A DNA stretch of 64,000 nt from Clostridia bacterium. GTDB lineage: Bacteria; Bacillota; Clostridia; UMGS1810. The notes beneath the pieces were generated by a model, which made no database searches, was not told where the DNA came from, and worked only from the letters and a program-made list of their open reading frames with translations. A program made the translations under genes and the position numbers. The number at the start of each line of letters is the position of its first letter. Positions within the stretch are counted from its first letter, which is position 1. Shown one piece after another: positions 36,989-46,004 of this stretch. Location of the stretch: the NCBI GenBank assembly GCA_017621495.1, contig JAGATB010000030.1, forward strand, positions 1-64,000, in the 5' to 3' direction.

Positions 36989-39226
36989 TTACATATCCGA
37001 AGGTGTAGCTACAGGGTTGCAGTTAATCATATCCTGCCATACAAAGGTGCGTATGGAGTATGCAGCTCCGTCCGAGGGAACTGTAATTTCTCCCCATAAA
37101 TCCGCTGCAGTGTTAAGTGCGAGTACGTCGGACTCTGTGACGTCTGCATCTATCATATATGTGATATCGCCTACCGTCTTATAAAGTGCTGTAACAAGAG
37201 TTACCTTGGTAGCAGCAGTATCAATAGTTCTGGTTACATTACGTTTAACCTTGAGCGTACCTGCCTCTACCGCATATATAACCGTGGTGGCGTCTGCCTT
37301 GTAGAATACAGCCTCTCCTACCACATAGCCATTGGGCTCATCGGGAGTTGTAAAGCTTACGGACTTAGCACCTATGCCGTATGCATCCATGACACCGCTA
37401 AGGTCAATTGTGTATTCTGTGGACCAATCAAGAGTGTCTGTAAGTGTTACCACAACCTCTGTATCGGAGCTGCCCGCTGCCGCACTTGCGTTAAAGCTGC
37501 TTACACCGTCTGTAATTGTGAGTGTCTCGGGAATGGTTGCCACTGCCCTGTCTGCAGTAAATGTGATTTGTGTGCCTTCAGCTGCAGAAGATATTGCTCC
37601 CGGTGTTAAGGTGAGATTTTGAAGCTCATATATAGCTAAATTTGTAAGTGTAAAGTTGGTAACTATAGTGCCTGAACCATTTGTTACACCAGCCAGACTT
37701 ATGGGGCCTGCTGCACTTTCAACATTGTCTGTATATTCACCAACGCGAATCCACTCTCCGTTTATCTCTTCTTCAACAGTGTATACCTTACCGATTGCAG
37801 AAATTCTTATCTTATGACTTGAATCTGCATTTCCGAGTATACCATATTCTGTGCTCATGGTTTCGTAATCATAACCGCCCCATGTTTTCTCAGTTTTTAT
37901 TGATGTGGTATCCACATACATTCTGCTGTTCGCATTTGCCGGATTTGCATCACGGAAGTTCCACCACATACCATATGCACCTGTTCCATTTGCAGAAACA
38001 GTAAATTCAATTACAAAGTTTTCATAATTGTATGAAGAAGAGAATTTAGAACCATCGCTTGTGCTTCCGTTTAAAGATGCAACGGATTCTTTTGCTGTAA
38101 GTGCAGAGTAATCAACAAACGGTGTCACTACAACCGGCTCAACATACTGATAAATCTTTATATCTTTGAGTGTAAATGTTGTTCCTGCCTGATGTCCGCC
38201 AAAGTTAATCGGTCCGGCAGCACTGGTTCCATCATCCGTATACTCTCCAACACGTACCCATGCATTATTAATATATTCCTCTACCGTATACACACTGCCG
38301 ATTGCAGATATTCTCATTTTATGTTCAGCTCCGGATGTGCCGAGAATACCATATTCGGTACTCATCGTTTCATAATTGTATCCGCCCCATGTTTTTTCTG
38401 TTACCAAAGAATTTGCCTGAGCAAACATTCTACTCGGTGAGGTCGAATTCATTCTGAAGTTATACCATACACCAAAGCCTGAGTTACCCGTTGCAGAGAT
38501 GGTATACTCCATAACAAAATCATCATAGCTTCCGCTTGAAACCCATTTTGTTGAAGCGTTAACCGAACCGCTTGCACTTGCAACCTCTTCTTTTAATTCC
38601 CAAGCCGAATAGTCAACAAAGGGTGTAACTGTAATCGGCTCCTCATATTTATATATCTTAATGTTTTCAAGTTTAAATGGATTTTGAGCACCGGTTGCAA
38701 TCTGAAGCTGCGTTCCGGCTGTTGAAGCATCATAATTGGGGTCTGTAAATTCTCCAACTCTTGTCCATACATTATTTACATTCTGCTCTACAATATAGGT
38801 TGCACCAATGGAAGAAATTCTCATTTTCTTTGTTGCGTATGTATCAAAAATTCCTAAACCTGTATTTAAATTTCCCCATATGTAACTATCTGTACTGTTC
38901 CAGTCGGTAACAATATCAAACGCAGTATTTGTAACATACATTTCCCCTGCGTAGTTAGGTGTACCTTTTCTCAATCTGTACCACATTTTCGGCACCTTAC
39001 CACTGACTTCGGTAAGGGTGATATCAAACTCAATTACAAGGTCCTGATACGGACGATTAATTACCCACTGGTGATTATTAGTGCCATCAACCGTTACGGT
39101 ATCATAGGTTGTATAATCCCAGGAAGAATAATCCGGGAATGCTGTTTCATCAGCCTGCACAACAGGCATAGCCGCAAATATTGAAATAAGCATGGTGAAA
39201 ACTAAAAACAATGATAACTTTTTCAT
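36989..39226 (-). CDS. Secreted protein with three tandem beta-sandwich repeats
   Basis: A 745-residue exported protein with signal peptide. Three repeats of about 160 residues follow; each starts near DYSSWDYTTYD, DYSAWELKEEVAS and DYSALTAKESVAS and contains the core KMRISSIG/AIGxxYTVEExxNxxWxRVGEYTD. These look like concanavalin/LamG-type carbohydrate-binding jelly rolls. A Big_5-like domain (ITFTADRAVATIPETLTITDG) and a C-terminal beta domain complete it. It precedes the ABC solute-binding gene's operon end and probably binds the polysaccharide. The repeats show the locus can evolve by internal duplication. Confidence 0.75.
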   Translation of the reverse strand: MKKLSLFLVFTMLISIFAAMPVVQADETAFPDYSSWDYTTYDTVTVDGTNNHQWVINRPYQDLVIEFDITLTEVSGKVPKMWYRLRKGTPNYAGEMYVTNTAFDIVTDWNSTDSYIWGNLNTGLGIFDTYATKKMRISSIGATYIVEQNVNNVWTRVGEFTDPNYDASTAGTQLQIATGAQNPFKLENIKIYKYEEPITVTPFVDYSAWELKEEVASASGSVNASTKWVSSGSYDDFVMEYTISATGNSGFGVWYNFRMNSTSPSRMFAQANSLVTEKTWGGYNYETMSTEYGILGTSGAEHKMRISAIGSVYTVEEYINNAWVRVGEYTDDGTSAAGPINFGGHQAGTTFTLKDIKIYQYVEPVVVTPFVDYSALTAKESVASLNGSTSDGSKFSSSYNYENFVIEFTVSANGTGAYGMWWNFRDANPANANSRMYVDTTSIKTEKTWGGYDYETMSTEYGILGNADSSHKIRISAIGKVYTVEEEINGEWIRVGEYTDNVESAAGPISLAGVTNGSGTIVTNFTLTNLAIYELQNLTLTPGAISSAAEGTQITFTADRAVATIPETLTITDGVSSFNASAAAGSSDTEVVVTLTDTLDWSTEYTIDLSGVMDAYGIGAKSVSFTTPDEPNGYVVGEAVFYKADATTVIYAVEAGTLKVKRNVTRTIDTAATKVTLVTALYKTVGDITYMIDADVTESDVLALNTAADLWGEITVPSDGAAYSIRTFVWQDMINCNPVATPSDM

Positions 39227-39247
39227 TTAAAAAAGCCTCCTTAAATA

Positions 39248-40606
39248 TTAATATCCCTTTGAATAGTCATAATCGGGCATGTGAAAGCGGTCGGGATCTC
39301 TGCCTTCTTTCTTTTCGTCCGCTTTGAATTTATCAAATGCACTGTTGTAACGCTTGTTCAAATCCTTGATGCACTTGTCAAAATCCAAATCTGAGATTAT
39401 AGCATCTGCAAATACCTTATCCACTGTATCGCCCTCAAGCTTAATGTCCGGAACCTCCTGAAGAGAATCCATGATTACGTAGGGCTCTGTTCTTGTGGCA
39501 AACTCCTTGGCACCCTTCTTGTCTGCGGGTACATACTTGTCTCCGCTTATGGACTTCATGGTGAAGGGGCCTTTGCCGGCTTCGCTAAGTTCAGTGAGGA
39601 TTTCCTCGCTGTGGAGCCATTCATAGACAATTCTCTGTGCTTCTTCATTTTCGCTCTTGGCATTCATGCAGAAGGCATTGCCCCCGTAGCCGAATATGTA
39701 ACCGCCGTCTACCTCTCCGTCCAGGGAGGGAAGGTCTGTAACACCCCAGTCGCCCTTAACCGGGAACTGGTCGTTGAACACGCCTACATCCCAGCCGGCA
39801 CCAATCATCATGCCCACATTACCTTCGGCAAACTGTGCTCTGGCTGTGTCGTTGTCTAGCGTACCCGGTGTGGGGAAGAGTGAGCCATCCTTCTTTAAAT
39901 CTCTCATCACTTCCAGCATGGGCTTGTAGCAGTCGAAGCTGTATTTGCCCTTTACAGGGTCAAAGCCGCTGCAGTTGTAGTTGGCATCCACCGCGCTGGG
40001 ATTCATGATATAATATGTTACAAAAGCACTCTGCTTAAGCGGTAGTGCAAAGCCATAGGTTACACCTTTACCTTTTTGAGTAATGGTCTTGGCATAGTCG
40101 CGAACCTCCTCCCATGTCTTGGGGGGATTTTCCGGGTCAAGTCCGGCTTTTTCAAACACGGTCTTGTTCCAGACAAATTTGTGACCTACATCTTTAAGCG
40201 CCACTGCATATGCCTTGCCGTCAAGCGATGGTCTACGAATTGCTCCCGGCAGAAATTCCTCTTCAAATTTCTTGGTGAGCTCCTTGTCCAGCGGCTTAGC
40301 ATAGCCATTCTTGGCAAGAGCAGGGACATATGAGAATATATCCGGTGCTGTGTTACTTTCACAGGCAACCTTGATTAAATCGGCATAACCGTCCGACTTA
40401 ACCTCATAGACAATCTCAATGTCATCATGAGCTGCATTAAACTCAGCAATCTGCTTCTCACGGATATCCATCTCACTGCGGTCAGATGACCAGATGGTGA
40501 TTTTGGTTTTTCCGTTTGAAGCACCTTTTTCACCGCATCCGGAAAGCATGACCATGCTCATAAGCATCACTGCACTAAGCAATGCGGCAAAGATTCTTTT
40601 CTTCAT
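39248..40606 (-). CDS. Sugar ABC transporter solute-binding lipoprotein
   Basis: A 452-residue family 1 solute-binding protein. The lipobox LSGC ends the signal peptide, followed by a short linker and the lobe sequences TKITIWSSDRSEMDIREKQI and FSYVPALAKNGYAKPLDKEL, and later EGNVGMMIGAGWDVGVFND. It delivers an oligosaccharide to the two permeases encoded upstream. AAGAGGAGATTTTC precedes the ATG. No ATP-binding subunit is encoded here, so the transporter probably shares an MsmX-type ATPase from elsewhere. Confidence 0.95.
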   Translation of the reverse strand: MKKRIFAALLSAVMLMSMVMLSGCGEKGASNGKTKITIWSSDRSEMDIREKQIAEFNAAHDDIEIVYEVKSDGYADLIKVACESNTAPDIFSYVPALAKNGYAKPLDKELTKKFEEEFLPGAIRRPSLDGKAYAVALKDVGHKFVWNKTVFEKAGLDPENPPKTWEEVRDYAKTITQKGKGVTYGFALPLKQSAFVTYYIMNPSAVDANYNCSGFDPVKGKYSFDCYKPMLEVMRDLKKDGSLFPTPGTLDNDTARAQFAEGNVGMMIGAGWDVGVFNDQFPVKGDWGVTDLPSLDGEVDGGYIFGYGGNAFCMNAKSENEEAQRIVYEWLHSEEILTELSEAGKGPFTMKSISGDKYVPADKKGAKEFATRTEPYVIMDSLQEVPDIKLEGDTVDKVFADAIISDLDFDKCIKDLNKRYNSAFDKFKADEKKEGRDPDRFHMPDYDYSKGY

Positions 40607-40670
40607 GAAAATCTCCTCTTTTCTTTAAAAATTTATATTTTAGCTTTACTTATAAATAAAGCATAAATTT

Positions 40671-41519
40671 TTATCCTTTGACTGCACCGGAGGTGAGTCC
40701 GCTCATCATATTTTTGTTTGCAAATATGTACACTACAATCATAGGAACTATAGATATAACAGAGCCCGCCAGCATAAGACCTGTATCAGTAGCCTCCATT
40801 CCCGAGGATTTGAGTTCAACTATAGCTACCGTAAGCGTCTTAATGGCATCATTGCCCACACTGAGTATTGATGGCATAAGATACGAATTCCACGTACTTC
40901 TAAAATGAAGCAACGCAACAGTAGCAAGTATGGGCTTTATTACCGGCATTATGATAATCACATACAGTCTAAAGAAGCCACATCCGTCAACAATAGCTGC
41001 TTCGTCAATTTCCTTTGGTATACCTCTTAAGTAGCTTTGAATCATAAATATGTATGATGCCCCTCCCATCATGGATGTAACTATAAGACCAAGAAGGGAT
41101 TTATTGAGCCCCGTATCTACCATAATCTTAAAGATTGGATATATAGTCACAACAGGAAGAGATATAAATATTGATGCAGTATACATAGCAAATATAAATT
41201 TATTACCTTTAAGTGCAGGCCTCCTGTCGAGTACAAAGGCTGTCATGGAGCTAAGTATAACTGTACCCGCCACTGCAGATATACATACAATCACACTATT
41301 TAACGTGTATTGAAAAAAGTTGATATTTACCCATGCCTTTATAAAATTTGCAAGTGTAGGACTTTGCGGCAAGAGCTTCCCCGATGTGAGAATTTCGTTT
41401 GTAAGCTTAAAAGAACCAAATACCGTATAAAACACAGGAAAAAGTGTAATAAAGCTTAAAATAATCATAGCCACAAACAAAATTATGTGTAATGTAGGAT
41501 TGAGTTTTTTGTTATTCAT
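40671..41519 (-). CDS. Carbohydrate ABC transporter permease (MalG/LacG type)
   Basis: A 282-residue membrane protein with six predicted helices and the EAA loop near PKEIDEAAIVDGCGFFRLY. It pairs with the permease at 41537-42487 and the binding protein at 39248-40606. Genes are 17 and 64 bases apart in one direction, so they form one operon. AGGAGGAAGCATA precedes the start. Confidence 0.95.
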   Translation of the reverse strand: MNNKKLNPTLHIILFVAMIILSFITLFPVFYTVFGSFKLTNEILTSGKLLPQSPTLANFIKAWVNINFFQYTLNSVIVCISAVAGTVILSSMTAFVLDRRPALKGNKFIFAMYTASIFISLPVVTIYPIFKIMVDTGLNKSLLGLIVTSMMGGASYIFMIQSYLRGIPKEIDEAAIVDGCGFFRLYVIIIMPVIKPILATVALLHFRSTWNSYLMPSILSVGNDAIKTLTVAIVELKSSGMEATDTGLMLAGSVISIVPMIVVYIFANKNMMSGLTSGAVKG

Positions 41520-41536
41520 TATGCTTCCTCCTGTGA

Positions 41537-42487
41537 TTATCTGCCGTCTGCATCTTTCATGCGGGCGCTTACAATATTATAAATAATAGTAAACATGCCT
41601 ATGATGCACGCCGCAACGAATGCAAGTGTGGAGCCATAGCCATAATCCGGACTTATATTTCCATTCATAAAAAATTTGTTATATATAGATATACCCATAG
41701 TAGTGGTAGCACCGTTTGGCCCTCCTCCGGTAAGGACGAAAATAGTATCAAACGAATGCAGAGAGCCTATGAGCGCAAGCATCAGTATAAGCTGAAGCAT
41801 GGGTGCCAGAAGCGGCAGCGTAATCTTAAAGAACTGCTGTACTCCCGTAGCTCCGTCTACTGAAGCGCTCTCATATACATCTGTTGGTAAATTCTGCAGA
41901 CCTGCCAAAATCAATATTACATTCTGACCGAAGTTCTGCCATACAGAAGCTATAATTACTACTACAGTCGCCATAGTTTTATCCTCAAGCCACGGAATAG
42001 CGCTGTCTATGAATCCCCATTTCTGCAGATAAACATTGACTATGCCGTTGTAGCCGGAGAATAAGAAAGTGAACACAAGTCCCATTACAGCAGCAGAGGT
42101 TACCGTAGGCAAGAAAAATATCCCTCTGAAAAGGTTTCTGCCTCTGAGTTTGGTATTGAGCATAACTGCTAAAATAAGCGCGAGAGGAATTTCTACCGCA
42201 AGCTTACCCAATGCAATACCGAATGTTATAACTACAGATTTCCACCAGGCAGGGTCTCTGGTAAACACTCTGACAAAATTCTCCATACCTATAAACTCAG
42301 CAGGAGATACTCCGTCATATTCACAGAACATATATCTCAATGCCCAAAGCACGGGATATACTACAAGTACTGCAAAAAGTATCAAATTCGGCAAAAGCAT
42401 AAGATATGCTGTAATGTCGTCTTTTAATTTGTAGCTTTTCAAAGAAGATTTTGCAAAGCCACGACATGTCATTGAACTGTTTTTCAC
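41537..42487 (-). CDS. Carbohydrate ABC transporter permease (MalF/LacF type)
   Basis: A 316-residue membrane protein of the binding-protein-dependent transport family. It has an N-terminal cytosolic extension, six helices (LMLLPNLILFAVLVVYPVLW first) and the EAA loop YESASVDGATGVQQFFKIT. It is the first gene of the importer operon, and the promoter at 42523-42551 stands 36 bases upstream. The start is GTG after AAAGGTGATTAT. Confidence 0.94.
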   Translation of the reverse strand: MKNSSMTCRGFAKSSLKSYKLKDDITAYLMLLPNLILFAVLVVYPVLWALRYMFCEYDGVSPAEFIGMENFVRVFTRDPAWWKSVVITFGIALGKLAVEIPLALILAVMLNTKLRGRNLFRGIFFLPTVTSAAVMGLVFTFLFSGYNGIVNVYLQKWGFIDSAIPWLEDKTMATVVVIIASVWQNFGQNVILILAGLQNLPTDVYESASVDGATGVQQFFKITLPLLAPMLQLILMLALIGSLHSFDTIFVLTGGGPNGATTTMGISIYNKFFMNGNISPDYGYGSTLAFVAACIIGMFTIIYNIVSARMKDADGR

Positions 42488-42522
42488 ATAATCACCTTTC
42501 TTCCGTTTTGCTTTATGATTAA

Positions 42523-42551
42523 ATTATATCGGGAAAACAGGCGGCTGACAA
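42523..42551 (-). promoter_or_regulatory. Promoter of the sugar ABC importer operon with overlapping palindrome
   Basis: On the minus strand TTGTCA (42546-42551) and the perfect TATAAT (42523-42528) are 17 bases apart. The palindrome TGACAATGCGGTCA (42546-42559) overlaps the -35 box and is a likely operator. It resembles a catabolite-responsive element but differs at two consensus positions. The importer is probably regulated by the adjacent YesN regulator or by catabolite control. Confidence 0.75.
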
Positions 42552-42604
42552 TGCGGTCACGAACACTTTGATGTTTGTAAATTACAGTTTTTGTGATTAT
42601 CGCA

Positions 42605-42633
42605 TTGACATAAAACATGTTTTGGAATAAAAT
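42605..42633 (+). promoter_or_regulatory. Promoter of the aldolase-lyase operon
   Basis: A perfect TTGACA (42605-42610) and TAAAAT (42628-42633) lie 17 bases apart, about 57 bases before the ATG at 42690. It is divergent from the importer promoter, so the roughly 200-base gap is a shared control region. Confidence 0.85.
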
Positions 42634-42643
42634 ATGGGCAAAT

Positions 42644-42661
42644 AAGGTATGATAATACCTT
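42644..42661. promoter_or_regulatory. Operator-like inverted repeat downstream of the promoter
   Basis: AAGGTAT (42644-42650) and ATACCTT (42655-42661) are a perfect inverted repeat around GATA. It spans the expected transcription start region of the divergent lyase gene, where a repressor would block initiation. The bound regulator is unknown. Confidence 0.5.
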
Positions 42662-42689
42662 AAATATCATTATGCGAGGAGTTTTCAAA

Positions 42690-43586
42690 ATGAAGAACGT
42701 TAAATTTGAAGGAATTCTGCCTGCTTTAATTACACCGTTTTGTAAGGATAACAAAACTGTAAATGAAGACAGTGCGAGAAAGCTTATCGATCTGCATATC
42801 AATCAAGGTGCGGCAGGCTTCTACATACTTGGCGGCACCGGCGAGGGTCTGGTTATGGTACGTACCGAGCGCGAACGCATGTGCGAGATTGCGGTTGACC
42901 ACATAAAAGGAAGAGTGCCTGTTATTAATCATATAGCCGACATGAATATGAACGAAGCTGTAGAGCTTGCCAAACATGCCGAAAAATCAGGCTGTGATGC
43001 TATAGCGGCTGTACCGCCAAGCTTCTTTTACTACAGCGAAGACGATATGTTTGATTATTACAAAAAACTTGCAGACAGCGTACACATTCCGCTTATTATC
43101 TATTATCATCCCTCTGCACAAAAGGATATGTCGGCAAAGCTTATAGCACGTATATTTGAAATCGATAATGTAACCGGAGTAAAATGGAGCTCAAACAATT
43201 TCTTTGAGATGATGAAGCTTAAGGAAATGACACATGGTGAAATGAATATCATAAACGGACCCGATGAGCTTCTGATTTCAGGTCTTGCGGCAGGTGCAGA
43301 TGCAGGTATAGGCTCCACCTACAATGTAATGCTGCCCGAATTTATAAAAATATATAATTACTTTAAAGAAGGTAACATGGCAAAGGCGCTCAAGGTACAG
43401 TTGAAAATAAATAAGGTCATAGATTTGCTCATTAAAAGTGAGCTTATTCCCGCAGTGAAGCATACAGTTACACTCATGGGTATAGAGGCCGGCGAGGCAA
43501 CCTTCCCCATGAAACAGCTTGATATGGCGGCTAAAGAGCAATTAAGCGAAGGCTTACAAGCTTGCGGATGGCCCTTTTCAAATTGA
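42690..43586 (+). CDS. DHDPS/N-acetylneuraminate lyase family aldolase
   Basis: A 298-residue class I aldolase of the DapA/NanA superfamily. It has LGGTGEGLVM, tyrosine in IIYYHPSAQ, and the Schiff-base lysine in TGVKWSSNNFFEMM. The catalytic residues fit pyruvate-dependent cleavage or condensation. N-acetylneuraminate lyase or a 2-keto-3-deoxy-sugar aldolase is more likely than lysine biosynthesis, because the gene lies next to a sugar ABC importer. GCGAGGAG supports the ATG at 42690, not 42672. Confidence 0.85.
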   Translation: MKNVKFEGILPALITPFCKDNKTVNEDSARKLIDLHINQGAAGFYILGGTGEGLVMVRTERERMCEIAVDHIKGRVPVINHIADMNMNEAVELAKHAEKSGCDAIAAVPPSFFYYSEDDMFDYYKKLADSVHIPLIIYYHPSAQKDMSAKLIARIFEIDNVTGVKWSSNNFFEMMKLKEMTHGEMNIINGPDELLISGLAAGADAGIGSTYNVMLPEFIKIYNYFKEGNMAKALKVQLKINKVIDLLIKSELIPAVKHTVTLMGIEAGEATFPMKQLDMAAKEQLSEGLQACGWPFSN

Positions 43587-43599
43587 GAGGGTCTCACTT

Positions 43600-44112
43600 A
43601 TGATATACATAACGGCACAGATATTCGGATTTATGGCTACCGCATGCTGTCTTATAGGTCCGCTTTTTAAATACAAATGGCAGATTTTAGTAAATTCTGC
43701 TGTTGCAAATCTGCTTGTAGCACTCAACTTTTTCCTTCTTGGTGAAGTGGGTACCGGTGTAATTATGAATTTTGTGGCAATATTACAGATAGTGGTTTCT
43801 CTCATACATTTGTATAAACAAACCTCTGTCACCCATACAGAGAAGGTGGTTTTTTTGATAATGTATGCAGCATGTGGTGCTCTGGGATTTAAAAAGCTGG
43901 TTGATATACTCCCTGTTATAGGTGCCATCCTCCTGAGTATATCTGTGTTTATTCGGGACGAACAACGCACAAGAATATATATGCTGTCAAATGCAGCTGT
44001 GTGGATAATATATGATATCATTATAGGCTCAAGCACAGTATTCGCACAATTTGCAACAGTAATCATGACCTGTACTGCAATGTATAAGTACAGAAGCAAG
44101 CGAAATGACTGA
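43600..44112 (+). CDS. YgjV-family membrane protein
   Basis: A 170-residue integral membrane protein with five or six hydrophobic helices, resembling the YgjV/Imp family. The N-terminal segment has QIFGFMATACCLIGPLFKYKWQIL, and the C-terminus has SNAAVWIIYDIIIGSSTVFAQ. GAGAGGGTCTCAC precedes the ATG, 13 bases after the lyase stop. Function is unknown in the family; here it may transport or sense a compound linked to the lyase and the MFS transporter. Confidence 0.8.
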   Translation: MIYITAQIFGFMATACCLIGPLFKYKWQILVNSAVANLLVALNFFLLGEVGTGVIMNFVAILQIVVSLIHLYKQTSVTHTEKVVFLIMYAACGALGFKKLVDILPVIGAILLSISVFIRDEQRTRIYMLSNAAVWIIYDIIIGSSTVFAQFATVIMTCTAMYKYRSKRND

Positions 44113-44141
44113 TTTTTTAAAATAAGAAAGTGGAATGTACC

Positions 44142-45308
44142 ATGACAAATATTAAAAGAAACATAATTTTTTCGATTATTTCAATAGCATTCAGAACAAC
44201 AGCTCTTCTGTGTCTCACAGGCACACTGATGCAAACTTTTCTTGAAGCACTGAATATTTCAAGCAAGCTTAATTATATACATACCACCGTGCTTCAGGCT
44301 GCCAATGTAACAACAATATTACTGAGCTCAGGATGGACCGATACGGGCGGTTTATTCAAAAAAGCTGCCTTGTCACAGATACCAATGGGCATACTGTTTT
44401 TAATGTACATACCATTTTGCATAGGCAAGGGCTTCTCCTCGTTTGCACTTCTGCTTGCCATAGGGGTTATACAATCTGTTTTTGCAGGTCTTAACACAGT
44501 ATGTGAATATAAAATACCGTATTTTATTTACAGAGCTGAGGACTATGGCTTAATCACAAGCATAGCGGGAGTATTATCGGCGGTTATAACCCTGGGGCTC
44601 AGTGCACTGATATCAATTCTGTCAAAATACCATGAGTATAAACAAATCATGCTGTTTGCATTTGTTATATCGTCCTTACTCATGATAACAGCAGGCATAC
44701 TTAACATATATTATAAATCCCTGATAAACACGGAAAATATACAAAGCAGCAGAAATCCCGATATTAAATTATCAGAAGTATTCAGCCATCCCTCGTTTTT
44801 GCATTTACTCATACCAAACATTTTCAGAGGATTTGCATACGGTACAGTGACTGTTCTTGCTATTGTAGCCTTTGACATAGGTTTTGATAAAAGTGTAACC
44901 ACCATGATGGTATCTGTGCAAACAATTGCTACTCTGGCAGGTTGTGCTGTATACGGAATGTCATCAAAGCTTATTCGTCCAAGAAGCTGCATACTGTTTG
45001 GAAGTCTCACGTTCCTGTTATTGCCTTTGATGCTCATTGCAAATAAATATGTGTTTCTCACCGTATATGCAATTATCTTTTTTGGAAGAACTATAGTTGA
45101 CTATGCAGTACCTCCGTATTTATTAAGAGTAGTACCTGTGGAAATATCGGGGCAATATAATGCATGGAGAATGATATTGCACAACGGAGGAACGCTGATT
45201 GCCACATCGGTAGCTTCTGTGCTTTCCCCTATTGCACTTTTTGCAGTGACAATTATTTTTCAATTAATATCGGGAATTGGATTTATGAGATTTAAGGCAA
45301 AAAATTAG
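44142..45308 (+). CDS. MFS transporter
   Basis: A 388-residue protein with about twelve hydrophobic helices and sparse polar loops. There is a short acidic/basic loop between helices 6 and 7 (LINTENIQSSRNPDIK), and helices such as FVISSLLMITAGILNIYYK and MMVSVQTIATLAGCAVYGMS. It belongs to the major facilitator superfamily; the substrate is not recognisable. It is the last gene of the lyase operon, about 29 bases after the YgjV-like gene. A GTG at 44130 is also in frame; the ATG at 44142 is chosen with modest support. Confidence 0.85.
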   Translation: MTNIKRNIIFSIISIAFRTTALLCLTGTLMQTFLEALNISSKLNYIHTTVLQAANVTTILLSSGWTDTGGLFKKAALSQIPMGILFLMYIPFCIGKGFSSFALLLAIGVIQSVFAGLNTVCEYKIPYFIYRAEDYGLITSIAGVLSAVITLGLSALISILSKYHEYKQIMLFAFVISSLLMITAGILNIYYKSLINTENIQSSRNPDIKLSEVFSHPSFLHLLIPNIFRGFAYGTVTVLAIVAFDIGFDKSVTTMMVSVQTIATLAGCAVYGMSSKLIRPRSCILFGSLTFLLLPLMLIANKYVFLTVYAIIFFGRTIVDYAVPPYLLRVVPVEISGQYNAWRMILHNGGTLIATSVASVLSPIALFAVTIIFQLISGIGFMRFKAKN

Positions 45309-45327
45309 CCAAAATAGTTCAAAGTGG

Positions 45328-45368
45328 AATTTGGAATTTATATGTCACAGGCATATAAATTCCAAATT
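45328..45368. terminator. 17-bp stem bidirectional terminator
   Basis: AATTTGGAATTTATATG (45328-45344) pairs perfectly with CATATAAATTCCAAATT (45352-45368). It lies between the rightward MFS gene and the leftward toxin gene (stop at 45367) and can end both transcripts. T-runs are short, so efficiency is uncertain. Confidence 0.65.
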
Positions 45369-45675
45369 ATATTAACTTTGTGTAATCACGTCTGCCATAG
45401 ATAACTCGCATAATATATATTGTGTTTTCAGCTACATTAACTTTGTAAAATGCAATATAATTTTTAACAATTATTTTCCTGTATCCTGATTTTCTTAATC
45501 GTGCATCATTACAACAAGCATAAATTTGCGGATTATCCCTGACAGTTAAATAACTCTTTTCCAATTCATTTAAGAAATTATTTGCAGCAATCGGGTTATC
45601 TAAAACAGAATAAATGTATGAAAAAATCTCTTCAATATCTCGCTTCGCTTCTTTGGTAATTTTGACATTATACAT
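45367..45675 (-). CDS. ParE/RelE-superfamily toxin
   Basis: A 102-residue toxin-like protein with the ParE layout: MYNVKITKEAKRDIEEIFSYI at the N-terminus and the C-terminal KIIVKNYIAFYKVNVAENTIYIMRVIYGRRDY. Members poison gyrase (ParE) or cut ribosome-bound mRNA (RelE); this sequence is closer to ParE. It overlaps its antitoxin by 8 bases, the usual coupling for such pairs. It is probably held in check by the upstream protein. Confidence 0.9.
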   Translation of the reverse strand: MYNVKITKEAKRDIEEIFSYIYSVLDNPIAANNFLNELEKSYLTVRDNPQIYACCNDARLRKSGYRKIIVKNYIAFYKVNVAENTIYIMRVIYGRRDYTKLI

Positions 45676-45928
45676 TATATTTTCTTCTTATCTCCTTGAT
45701 AGAATCAAAAGCATCAGTAACATCACCGTTTGCAAGCGAGTTTTCTGCTTCTTCGAGTTTTTTATAAATATCATTCAAAAACATGGTTTTTTCATATGTT
45801 TCCATGCTCATTATGACCATATCACCGTAACCGTTTTTCGTAACAAAAATAGGTTCATGTGAATTATGGCAAATATCCGAAATCTCACCTGTGTTTTTCA
45901 AATCGCGAATAGGTATTATCTGAGGCAT
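45668..45928 (-). CDS. Phd/YefM-family antitoxin
   Basis: An 86-residue antitoxin. The N-terminal DNA-binding part is IIPIRDLKNTGEISDICHNSHEPIFVTKNGYGDMVIMSMETYE, and the C-terminal helix neutralises the toxin. It is the first gene of the pair. The promoter at 45958-45986 and AAGGAGTTGATT upstream fit. The antitoxin probably represses its own promoter. Confidence 0.9.
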   Translation of the reverse strand: MPQIIPIRDLKNTGEISDICHNSHEPIFVTKNGYGDMVIMSMETYEKTMFLNDIYKKLEEAENSLANGDVTDAFDSIKEIRRKYNV

Positions 45929-45957
45929 AAAATCAACTCCTTATTGTTTATGGGTTT

Positions 45958-45986
45958 ATTGTACCATAATTGTGCCCCAAAATCAA
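45958..45986 (-). promoter_or_regulatory. Promoter of the ParE-type toxin-antitoxin pair
   Basis: On the minus strand TTGATT (45981-45986) and TACAAT (45958-45963) are 17 bases apart, 30 bases before the antitoxin ATG. The imperfect palindrome TTATTGTACCATAAT nearby may hold the operator. Confidence 0.75.
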
Positions 45987-46004
45987 GTATTAAATTCAAA
46001 TTCA

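Noticed and set aside
42546-42559. A true catabolite-responsive element
   Set aside because: TGACAATGCGGTCA departs from the core cre consensus at two positions. It is kept as a generic operator.
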